64,000 nt of DNA from NCBI RefSeq assembly GCF_907164905.1, contig NZ_CAJRAF010000001.1, positions 1,709,001 to 1,773,000 of the forward strand, read 5' to 3'. A program made the translations under genes and the position numbers. The stretch is from Dyadobacter sp. CECT 9275 (GTDB taxonomy: Bacteria > Bacteroidota > Bacteroidia > Cytophagales > Spirosomataceae). Within the stretch, counting starts at the first letter, position 1. The number at the start of each line of letters is the position of its first letter. The notes below the pieces were generated by a model, which was given only the letters and a program-made list of their open reading frames with translations, ran no database searches and was not told the origin of the DNA. This document shows positions 16,633-24,166 of this stretch, piece after piece.

Positions 16633-17868
16633 ATGATAGCTTCTCAAAAAATTCTTGATATAACCTCCATCAGAAACGATTTCCCCATTCTGAACGAGGT
16701 AGTGAACGGGAAACAGCTGGTTTATTTTGATAACGCGGCTACTACGCAGAAACCACAGGTAGTGTTGGACGCTATTTCAGGATATTACGGGCATTATAAT
16801 GCTAATATCCACCGGGGAATCCACCATCTGGCAGAGAAAGCCACCGGAGCATTTGAACAGTCACGGCGAAGCATACAGGCTTTTCTGAACGCTGCTTCTT
16901 CCGAAGAGGTAATTTTTACCTATGGTACTACCGACAGTATCAATCTTGTGGCGCAGACCTATGGACGGAAATTCCTTGGAGAAGGCGATGAAATTATCAT
17001 TACTACCATGGAGCACCATTCCAACATTGTGCCCTGGCAGATGTTGTGCGAGGAAAAAGGCTGTATCCTGAAAGTGATACCGATCAATGACGCGGGAGAA
17101 ATTATCTTCGAGGAATACGAAAAATTGCTCTCAGAGCGCACCAAAATTGTATCCGTAGTGCACGTTTCCAACGCACTCGGTACTATTAACCCGGTGAAGA
17201 AGATCATAGAGAAAGCTCACGAGTTTGGAGCCAGAGTATTGATTGACGGCGCGCAGGCCTGCTCTCATATTGATATAGACGTTCAGGCACTGGACTGCGA
17301 TTTTTATTCGCTGTCGCTGCATAAAATTTACGGGCCCACCGGTATGGGGGTGCTTTACGGAAAAAAGGACCTGCTCAACGCCATGCCGCCATACAGAGGC
17401 GGAGGGGAAATGATCAAGGAAGTGACTTTTGCCAAAACCACTTATAACGAACTCCCTTATAAATTCGAAGCTGGTACTCCTAATATTGCGGATGTGATCG
17501 CTGCCAGATTTGCACTGGATTATGTGGCCAGTCTGGGAAAGGAAAATATAGCTTCCTATGAAAACGAGTTGCTGGAATATGCAACGGCTGCATTAAGCGA
17601 AATTCCCGGTCTGAAAGTTATCGGGCAGGCAAAGGAAAAGGTGAGTGTGATATCCTTCGTTATGGAGGGTATTCATCATCAGGATATTGGTGTTTTGCTG
17701 GATCAGCAGGGGATAGCCGTCAGAACGGGGCACCATTGTACACAACCTTTAATGCAGCGGTTCGGTATTACCGGAACCAGCAGGGCTTCCTTTGCCGTTT
17801 ACAACACGACGGAAGAGATTGATAAACTTGTTGCAGGCTTACTTAAAGTAAAGAAAATGCTGAGCTGA
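16633..17868 (+). CDS. sufS: Cysteine desulfurase SufS
   Basis: PLP-dependent class II cysteine desulfurase, 411 residues, supplying persulfide sulphur for cluster assembly. Visible are the N-terminal YFDNAATTQKP, the His stacking on PLP in TTMEHHSNIVPWQ, the Asp-Gly-Ala-Gln strand in VLIDGAQACSHI, the PLP lysine in FYSLSLHKIYGPTG, and the catalytic Cys in AVRTGHHCTQPLM. The short active-site loop around RTGHHC is of group II (SufS/CsdA) type, which needs a SufE partner; sufE lies two genes downstream. It is 37 bp before the helical gene at 17905. Confidence 0.97.
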   Translation: MIASQKILDITSIRNDFPILNEVVNGKQLVYFDNAATTQKPQVVLDAISGYYGHYNANIHRGIHHLAEKATGAFEQSRRSIQAFLNAASSEEVIFTYGTTDSINLVAQTYGRKFLGEGDEIIITTMEHHSNIVPWQMLCEEKGCILKVIPINDAGEIIFEEYEKLLSERTKIVSVVHVSNALGTINPVKKIIEKAHEFGARVLIDGAQACSHIDIDVQALDCDFYSLSLHKIYGPTGMGVLYGKKDLLNAMPPYRGGGEMIKEVTFAKTTYNELPYKFEAGTPNIADVIAARFALDYVASLGKENIASYENELLEYATAALSEIPGLKVIGQAKEKVSVISFVMEGIHHQDIGVLLDQQGIAVRTGHHCTQPLMQRFGITGTSRASFAVYNTTEEIDKLVAGLLKVKKMLS

Positions 17869-17904
17869 AACGTGTTAACTTTATACAGAATCAACACACT
17901 ATAT

Positions 17905-18285
17905 ATGGATAACGCAATAACAGAAGCCCGGAGGTACCTCGACAATGCGCGGGAATTGCTCCGTGAAAAGGCGAAAAAAGAAGAAGGATATTATCAGGAT
18001 ACTAAATATGTAAAGCTTGCCGGCCATGCTGCTTACGATGGAATTCTGGTTGCACTGGATTCATATTTAGGTAAAAAGGATAAGGGAAGAAAACATGTGG
18101 ACTGGTATAAGGGGCAGTTGTCTGTTCTGGATAGAAAACTGCTTACGTCTTTTGTTGCTGCCTACGACACCCTTCATCTTTCGATGAGCTATGACGGAAA
18201 TCCTAGTGTGAAAGTTGCGAAAGCCGGATTGGAAGATGCTGAAACCATTATCACCTGGATTGAAAAACGGGTTGCGAATGCATAA
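17905..18285 (+). CDS. Small all-helical protein (DUF5618-like) inside the suf operon
   Basis: Predicted cytoplasmic helical protein of 126 residues from the ATG at 17905; an upstream GTG would add 11 residues that look non-coding. The sequence (AITEARRYLDNARELLREKA, then YVKLAGHAAYDGILVALDSY) resembles DUF5618, a HEPN-like four-helix bundle seen in Bacteroidota. The RxxxxH catalytic motif of HEPN RNases is not evident. It lies between sufS (36 bp) and sufE (18 bp), so it is almost certainly cotranscribed with them. A role in Fe-S assembly is suggested only by position. Confidence 0.8.
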   Translation: MDNAITEARRYLDNARELLREKAKKEEGYYQDTKYVKLAGHAAYDGILVALDSYLGKKDKGRKHVDWYKGQLSVLDRKLLTSFVAAYDTLHLSMSYDGNPSVKVAKAGLEDAETIITWIEKRVANA

Positions 18286-18303
18286 ATACAGGAAATTTCA
18301 CCT

Positions 18304-18723
18304 ATGACGATCAACGAAATACAAGACGATCTGATCTCGGACTTTGAACTGTTCGATGATTGGGAAAGTAAGTATGAATATATCATTGACCTTGGCAAGC
18401 AGTTACCCAAGCTTGACGAGCAGTATAAAACCGAAGAAAATATCATCAAGGGATGTCAGTCGCTTGTTTGGCTTCATGCTTATATGGATGGAGACAAGCT
18501 CAAATTCGATGCAGATAGTGACGCTATTATCGTACGTGGGTTGGTGAGCATGCTGGTGAAAGTGTTATCAGGGCATACGCCTGAGGAGATTTCCCGGACA
18601 AATCTTTACTTTATGGAACGTATTGGTTTACACCAGCACCTGGCACAAACACGGTCCAACGGACTGGCGTCAATGGTGAAACAGATGAAAGCCTATGCAT
18701 TTGCATACCAGGCGGTGAACTGA
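18304..18723 (+). CDS. sufE: Sulfur acceptor protein SufE
   Basis: SufE family, 139 residues. It accepts persulfide from SufS and passes it to the scaffold. The family pattern is clear: DWESKYEYIIDLGKQLP near the N-terminus, the acceptor Cys in NIIKGCQSLVWL (about residue 50), then DSDAIIVRGLVSMLVKVLSG. The C-terminal helix with GLASMVKQMKAYA is also typical. It lies 18 bp after the helical gene and 55 bp before the DUF59 gene. Confidence 0.95.
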   Translation: MTINEIQDDLISDFELFDDWESKYEYIIDLGKQLPKLDEQYKTEENIIKGCQSLVWLHAYMDGDKLKFDADSDAIIVRGLVSMLVKVLSGHTPEEISRTNLYFMERIGLHQHLAQTRSNGLASMVKQMKAYAFAYQAVN

Positions 18724-18778
18724 TCAGTGAAAAATTTGTTTGGATATCAGGAAGTAATAATTTTTAATTAACGGCAAA

Positions 18779-19090
18779 ATGACTGAATCGGAATTACGTG
18801 AAGAAGTTGTAAGGGCAATCAAGACAGTGTATGACCCGGAAATTCCTGTGGATGTGTACGAGCTGGGGTTGATCTATGACCTTAAAATATTTCCTGTAAA
18901 TAATGTTTATGTATCCATGACCCTCACGTCTCCTTCCTGTCCGTCGGCCGGGACTTTGCCGGGAGAAGTGGAACAAAAGATACGTGAAGTGGAAGGTGTC
19001 AATGACGTAAGCCTCGAACTCACATTTGATCCGCCATATAGTACCGAAATGATGTCGGAAGAGGCGAAACTGGAACTAGGATTTATGTAG
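18779..19090 (+). CDS. SUF-associated DUF59/MIP18 protein (SufT-like)
   Basis: DUF59 (MIP18) domain protein, 103 residues, of the type that acts in Fe-S cluster maturation in SUF operons. The family motif DPEIPVDVYELGLIYDL (about residues 19-35) is complete, and the conserved Cys is in TSPSCPSAGTLPGEV. The end FDPPYSTEMMSEEAKLELGF is characteristic of SUF-linked members. It closes the suf run; a 76-bp gap precedes the bacilliredoxin gene. The shorter length and lack of extra domains separate it from PaaD. Confidence 0.93.
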   Translation: MTESELREEVVRAIKTVYDPEIPVDVYELGLIYDLKIFPVNNVYVSMTLTSPSCPSAGTLPGEVEQKIREVEGVNDVSLELTFDPPYSTEMMSEEAKLELGFM

Positions 19091-19166
19091 GCAAACGATT
19101 GGTGAATTTGGCCAAAAAAGCGGTAAGCCGATATTTTTTATTTATAAACTTAAATTTTCAAAAAAT

Positions 19167-19595
19167 ATGTATCCCCCCCAACTTGTAGCTCCCATGAAAG
19201 CCGAGCTTGTTAATGCAGGTTTTCAGGATTTATCAACTGCTGAAGAAGTAGATAACTTCATGCAAAACACAAAAGGTACTTCTCTTGTTGTGATCAATTC
19301 CGTATGTGGTTGTGCAGCTGGTGCGGCTCGGCCGGGTGTGAGAGCAGCGCTTACCCGCAGCGATATCAAGCCCGATAACCTAGCAACGGTGTTCGCCGGA
19401 TTCGACTTGGAAGCGGTAGCTAAAATGCGTGAGTATTGCCTGCCTTACCCGCCATCGTCGCCTGCGGTAGCACTTTTTAAAGATGGAGAACTGATCCATT
19501 TTGTTGAGCGCCATCATATCGAAGGCCGTTCGGCTGAAATGATCGCTCAGCATTTGCAAATGGCATTTGAGGAATTCTGTGCAGAAGAAGCATAA
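19167..19595 (+). CDS. Bacilliredoxin, BrxA/BrxB family
   Basis: Thioredoxin-fold protein of the YphP/YqiW (BrxA/BrxB) family, 142 residues, which removes bacillithiol from protein thiols in Firmicutes and is also found in Bacteroidota. The N-terminal MYPPQLVAPMKAELVNAGFQ and the redox motif CGC in VINSVCGCAAGAARPG (about residues 48-50) identify it. SSPAVALFKDGELIHFVERH forms the last strands. It directly follows the suf genes, so thiol repair and Fe-S assembly may share regulation. A strong hairpin terminator follows. Confidence 0.93.
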   Translation: MYPPQLVAPMKAELVNAGFQDLSTAEEVDNFMQNTKGTSLVVINSVCGCAAGAARPGVRAALTRSDIKPDNLATVFAGFDLEAVAKMREYCLPYPPSSPAVALFKDGELIHFVERHHIEGRSAEMIAQHLQMAFEEFCAEEA

Positions 19596-19666
19596 GGTAA
19601 AATATCCTGGCGCGTTTCAATTACGGAGCAGGTTTTTTTACTTTTCGTTCTTCAGAATTCATCAGG

Positions 19667-19707
19667 AAAACGGCTGCTTTCAACTATCGAGAAAGTAGCC
19701 GTTTTTT
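19667..19707 (+). terminator. Rho-independent terminator after the suf/brx run
   Basis: A 14-bp stem (AAACGGCTGCTTTC with GAAAGTAGCCGTTT, one G-U pair) with a 9-base loop is followed by a run of T (GTTTTTTATT). It lies about 70 bp after the bacilliredoxin stop. Confidence 0.85.
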
Positions 19708-19775
19708 ATTATTATAATTAAGGATGTTTGCTTAAATTTCATCCTGAGAATTCACTGGCAGATAAAGATACAGCT

Positions 19776-20885
19776 ATGAGGGGGCACCTTTTTTCGAAAT
19801 TCGTTCCGGCAGAAAGTACCGGAAATTCCAAATTTGAACAGTTATACGATATTTTCCAGCAATTGCTGCTCATGACTTCCGGGGATGTAAGCGAAGCTAT
19901 GTCATGGCTGAGCGAGCTGGACCGTCAGTACAATTTAACCAATGATTCGTACGGGATCGGCGATTTCTTCGATGATCTCAAAAAGAAAGGATATATCAGG
20001 GAAGAGGCGGCAGATGGTGAAAAAAAGGTGATTATGACTCCTAAGGCTGAGAAGAGTATCCGGAAAAGTGCGCTGGATGAAATCTTTGGGAAACTGAAAA
20101 GATCTAAGTCAGGAGGAAACCACCATACCCCGCATTTGGGCGTGGGAGATGAATTAAGCAGTGATATCCGTGATTTTCAGTTTGGTGACACACTCGACCA
20201 GATTGCGATGACGGAGTCAATTAAGAATGCCCAGGTTAACCACGGGATAGGGGACTTTATGCTGATGGAAAATGACCTGGAAGTGGTGGAAAGGGAACAA
20301 AAAACCACTACATCGACCGTTGTGATGATCGATATCAGCCACTCGATGATCCTCTATGGCGAGGACCGGATTACCCCCGCTAAAAAAGTTGCCCTTGCTT
20401 TGGCTGAACTGATCAGGACCAAATATCCCAAAGATTCACTTGATATCATTGTATTCGGCAATGATGCCTGGCAAATTCAGCTGAAAGACCTGCCCTATCT
20501 TGAGGTAGGACCGTACCATACCAATACTGTTGCGGGTCTGGAACTTGCGATGGATTTGCTGCGCCGGAAGAAAACAAAGAACAAACAGATTTTTATGATC
20601 ACCGACGGAAAACCAACCTGCCTGAAAGAGGGTATCCGGTATTATAAAAACAGCTTTGGGCTCGATCGCAAAATCATCAATAAAACGCTGACGCTCGCCG
20701 CGCAGGCACGAAAACTGGATATCCCTGTGACAACCTTCATGATTGCTTCGGATCCTTACCTGAAGCAATTTGTACAGAATTTCACACAGGTCAACAACGG
20801 ACGTGCTTATTACAGTAACCTGCAGGGATTAGGCGGTTTTGTCCTTGAAGATTTTCAGCGCAACAGAAGAAAAAATATGAAGTGA
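19776..20885 (+). CDS. VWA-domain protein, partner type of MoxR/Mg-chelatase-like ATPases
   Basis: Von Willebrand factor A protein of 369 residues from the ATG at 19776 (MRGHLFSKFVP); a TTG 16 codons upstream is open, but the family start fits the ATG. The N-terminal half is helical (FEQLYDIFQQLLLMTSGDVS), like the partners of magnesium-chelatase-type ATPases. The VWA domain covers about 180-360 with the MIDAS motif DISHSM in VVMIDISHSMIL, a Thr in HTNTVAGLELA, and an Asp in FMITDGKPTC. It is probably cytoplasmic: no signal peptide. The matching ATPase is probably the 512-residue protein at 48643-50181, far away. It is convergent with the PIG-L gene, 20 bp apart. Confidence 0.88.
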   Translation: MRGHLFSKFVPAESTGNSKFEQLYDIFQQLLLMTSGDVSEAMSWLSELDRQYNLTNDSYGIGDFFDDLKKKGYIREEAADGEKKVIMTPKAEKSIRKSALDEIFGKLKRSKSGGNHHTPHLGVGDELSSDIRDFQFGDTLDQIAMTESIKNAQVNHGIGDFMLMENDLEVVEREQKTTTSTVVMIDISHSMILYGEDRITPAKKVALALAELIRTKYPKDSLDIIVFGNDAWQIQLKDLPYLEVGPYHTNTVAGLELAMDLLRRKKTKNKQIFMITDGKPTCLKEGIRYYKNSFGLDRKIINKTLTLAAQARKLDIPVTTFMIASDPYLKQFVQNFTQVNNGRAYYSNLQGLGGFVLEDFQRNRRKNMK

Positions 20886-20905
20886 GGTTTTCGGACCAGC
20901 TTCCC

Positions 20906-23380
20906 TTATTTTGTTTTACCTACTGAAATGATATTGGCAAATAGCCGGTAAGCGCCGGTAACCCCCGCGGGCAATTCCCTGAAAAAGGAAAGCCCGGTAT
21001 AGATATAGTGCCCTTTCCCATAACGGGCATGTAGCAAAATGCCTTCTTTGCGTGTTTCATCCGTGTCGTTGCCGGATAGAAGTGCCTGATAGTGCGTTTT
21101 GTCCCATGTTTGGGCAAAGTACAAGCCGCGTTCCTGTATCCATCCCTGGAAATCTTTATCCGTAATTTTATTAGGAAAGTTGAAAAGCGGGTGTCCGGGG
21201 ATCAGAAATTTCAGCTCGGCGTCTTCTTCGGCTATGCGGTCCCGGCCAGTCTGAAGCGGATAGGGGCCAATATCTTTTACTTTCTGGTCGCCGGGAATGG
21301 TGTACTGAACCACCAGCGTTCCCCCGTTTTTAACATAATCCATTAATTTGGACTGGTAATTAATCAGCCGGCTTTCCGTATTATAAGCCCGCACGCCTAC
21401 CACAATGGCCTCATAAGCCGACAATTCCTTGGCCAGCTCAGCTTCGTTGAGCATTGTGACTTCACAGCCAATCTGCCGCAATGCGGATGGGACATCGTCA
21501 CCAGCTCCGGCAATATATCCTATTCTTTTTACACTGGTTTTAACATCCACCCGAGCCAGTTTGGTCTCGGCCGGCGGGAAAATGGTTTGGGTTGGAATAT
21601 GGCGGAAGCTGATAGTTTTCAGGGACTTATCATATACTGTTTCGCCGACTTTTGCGACTGCCTTTATGGTAACTTCTTGATATAAGGCCGGTGGTGTTAC
21701 CTTGAAAACCTTATATTGCTGCTGATATTTTTCGGCAATAGCAAAGTCATAGGCCGTCGGATCGCTTTTCCAGCCAATAGGCAGGTCAAGTTTTAGCTGC
21801 CCCTTCATGCTGTCCCGCTGTGCCTGGATTGTAACACCGACAAACTTAGGAGTGGGGCTGGGGAAAATGAATACCGGTTCGTTGAGAGTGACCGTCATAG
21901 CGGGTCTCACCTCAAAAGGCCGGTAAATTTCACCTTCTGCCGGATCGTTAAATTTATAAACCCAGGGTTTGGTGTAAACGAATTCCTGTCCGTTTATTTC
22001 AAATTTAAATTCTGAAAGGGTTTTGGGCCGGTTTTCGGGGTATCCAATATCTTGCTGTTGGTCAATCTGAAACATACCTTTTTCAATCGGTTTTTCCAGC
22101 CAGTAGGGTTGTGTGGTTTTTATGTTTTGCGGTAAAATGGTGCTGACGGGTAAGCTGAACAGATCGTTATCCTCCAAAGACATATTAAAAGTACTGTCAC
22201 GTTCTCTTCCCGTCCATTTAAGCGAAACCAGTTTTACCGGATACCCGGAGCGTTTAACGATGGAAATCTGAAAGTCTACGTTTTCTCCGGCGGTTGCCGA
22301 ATAATTTTTTGGATTACTTTCAAACCATAAACCCAGGCACTGTACCAGTAAATGCTGTATTTCTGTTTTTTTTGTTTTTACATATATATTTTCTTCATCC
22401 AGTTGGTTCAACGCCGCGTTAATCTGCAGCAGTGCCGGGACCGACTTGACAGGCTCCGCAATTGAAAACCGGTCGATGGCATCAGAAATGAGCGCCTCTA
22501 CTTTTTCGCTCCCTTTCACTCGTTTCCAGGATGTATCTATGTTGTCAAACAAGGAAACCTTGGCAGGTTCTCCGGTTTTGTGAAGGAAGTAATCAATTCT
22601 GGTGCCTCGCACCGGAGAGCTTCCAAACGCCTGACTTTTATGCATGCTGCGGCTTTCTGCCGCAATTTCGGTATAAGACTTGCCCAGAACAGTATTGTAT
22701 CCTCCTATTTCAATGGAAATAAACGGAGTTTTTTCGTCGGTTGGTTTTTTATTGGTGAAACCGGGTGTGAAAGAGTTCCATACCAGCCGTTTAGTTTGCC
22801 AGGTTTTTACAAATTTTAATTGATCGGGATAGGCCTTTGGATCGGGAGCAAGGGCAAATGCTTCCTCAGCCAGATATGCCGAGGTCTGATGGTGCCCGTG
22901 TCCGGCACGCGGGTCGGGAGGGAATCGGGTAATGATCACATCAGGCTGAAATTTTCGGATCATCCACACCACATCACCCAGTACTTTATCCTTATTCCAG
23001 AATCGTAAAGTTTCATCACGCGTTTTAGAGAAGCCGAAGTCATAAGCACGGGAAAAAAACTGTTCGGCACCATCAATTCGCCGGGCTCCAAGTAATTCCT
23101 GCGTTCTGATGACCCCAATGTTATAACCTTGCTCCGGCCCGATCAGATTTTGCCCGCCATCTCCCCTGGTTAGGGACATATATCCCGTTCTGACCAGCTG
23201 ATCCTTGGACAGATAGGATAACATCAGGGTGTTTTCGTCATCAGGGTGGGCAGCTATATACAGCACAGAACCGAGCACGTTCAGTTTCTTCAGATTCTGA
23301 TAGATTTCGCCGGCAGAGGTTTGCGCGGATAATTTTGTGACGGCGGAAATAAGGATCAGGGAAAGTAATATTTTTCGCAT
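20906..23380 (-). CDS. Secreted PIG-L family deacetylase with C-terminal GATase-like domain
   Basis: Zinc-dependent N-acetyl hydrolase (LmbE/PIG-L), 824 residues, with a cleavable signal peptide (about 1-19, ending SAVTKLSA-QT), so periplasmic or extracellular. The zinc motif AHPDDE is at about 44-49, with GDGG near 73 and the third ligand in GHGHHQTSAY. The domain ends near 270. A long middle part (about 330-600) is beta-rich and of unknown role. The last 200 residues (RIGYIAGAGDDVPSALRQIG, EAIVVGVRAYN, VKNGGTLVVQYT) resemble a class I glutamine amidotransferase-like fold used for carbohydrate binding in large PIG-L proteins. The likely substrate is an N-acetyl sugar. No operon partner on the minus strand. 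Confidence 0.9.
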   Translation of the reverse strand: MRKILLSLILISAVTKLSAQTSAGEIYQNLKKLNVLGSVLYIAAHPDDENTLMLSYLSKDQLVRTGYMSLTRGDGGQNLIGPEQGYNIGVIRTQELLGARRIDGAEQFFSRAYDFGFSKTRDETLRFWNKDKVLGDVVWMIRKFQPDVIITRFPPDPRAGHGHHQTSAYLAEEAFALAPDPKAYPDQLKFVKTWQTKRLVWNSFTPGFTNKKPTDEKTPFISIEIGGYNTVLGKSYTEIAAESRSMHKSQAFGSSPVRGTRIDYFLHKTGEPAKVSLFDNIDTSWKRVKGSEKVEALISDAIDRFSIAEPVKSVPALLQINAALNQLDEENIYVKTKKTEIQHLLVQCLGLWFESNPKNYSATAGENVDFQISIVKRSGYPVKLVSLKWTGRERDSTFNMSLEDNDLFSLPVSTILPQNIKTTQPYWLEKPIEKGMFQIDQQQDIGYPENRPKTLSEFKFEINGQEFVYTKPWVYKFNDPAEGEIYRPFEVRPAMTVTLNEPVFIFPSPTPKFVGVTIQAQRDSMKGQLKLDLPIGWKSDPTAYDFAIAEKYQQQYKVFKVTPPALYQEVTIKAVAKVGETVYDKSLKTISFRHIPTQTIFPPAETKLARVDVKTSVKRIGYIAGAGDDVPSALRQIGCEVTMLNEAELAKELSAYEAIVVGVRAYNTESRLINYQSKLMDYVKNGGTLVVQYTIPGDQKVKDIGPYPLQTGRDRIAEEDAELKFLIPGHPLFNFPNKITDKDFQGWIQERGLYFAQTWDKTHYQALLSGNDTDETRKEGILLHARYGKGHYIYTGLSFFRELPAGVTGAYRLFANIISVGKTK

Positions 23381-23425
23381 AGCTACTTGAAACGGGCCGG
23401 TTTAATGTACTGCAATTTTCAGGAA

Positions 23426-24052
23426 TCAGATTGTCCAGGTGAGAACATAATCACCGATTATCTCATACCCGATACTCACTGCTGTTTGCGCTTCCCGAAT
23501 GAAAACATAAGCCTGCATTTTTCCAAATTGTTCCGGAACGAACCGACTTATTTTGATATCTTTTTTCAGATTGAGGCTGTCATCGCCAAAAAATTTAAAT
23601 ACAGACTCCTTTGCAGACCAGATCAGGTTTTGAACCACCACATCACCGTTTTCGGCCCATATCATTTCCTGTTCAGTCATAAAAAAATCAGCTCCTTTTA
23701 TTACGGAGCTTCTCATTTGTTGAATATCAACGCCCGTTTGTCTGGTTTTTGAAAGATATAGGGCTGCGTAATTTGCTGAATGAGAAATAGATACGTGATA
23801 TTCACCACTGAGAAGATATGGTTTGCCATTCGACTGGTAGCATATCTTTTCCGGTACGGGCATCATGTGTGCCAGCAGCTGACGCGTGGCAAGCCACTCC
23901 TTCCGGCGTTTTTCAGAAAATGGCTTCTTTGTTGCCAATTCTTCCTGTTCGGCTGCTATCAGGCCTTCCGTAAGCTCAGAGGCAGTTTCTGTTATTTGCC
24001 ACAGGCTCAATATTCCCTCCGTACCAATTTTTTTTGTGAGAGCGATGCCCAT
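23426..24052 (-). CDS. 4'-phosphopantetheinyl transferase
   Basis: Enzyme loading the phosphopantetheine arm onto acyl carrier proteins, 208 residues from the ATG at 24052. The frame is open far upstream, but that stretch overlaps the divergent gene and its promoter region and is not protein-like. Family motifs are HVSISHSANYAAL, GVDIQ (Mg-binding Asp), and WSAKESVFKFFG (the WxxKEA-type motif with Glu and Lys); it is of Sfp/HetI length. It is divergent from the flexirubin genes and likely activates the carrier protein encoded at 36613-36879. The intergenic region between them is 114 bp. Confidence 0.92.
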   Translation of the reverse strand: MGIALTKKIGTEGILSLWQITETASELTEGLIAAEQEELATKKPFSEKRRKEWLATRQLLAHMMPVPEKICYQSNGKPYLLSGEYHVSISHSANYAALYLSKTRQTGVDIQQMRSSVIKGADFFMTEQEMIWAENGDVVVQNLIWSAKESVFKFFGDDSLNLKKDIKISRFVPEQFGKMQAYVFIREAQTAVSIGYEIIGDYVLTWTI

Positions 24053-24166
24053 TTTATTGTTAATTTTACACCCTGTTCCCGAAAATTTCCAAACCAGATC
24101 TTTCGGGAGTATCAGGAAAACGGTTGTGTTCTCATGCGGTTTCCTGCCTAAATATTTTACTAAATT

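Noticed and set aside
15592..16647. 351-codon open frame on the minus strand across sufD
   Set aside because: It lies fully antisense to an unmistakable sufD, its residues match no family and its composition is that of a shadow frame.
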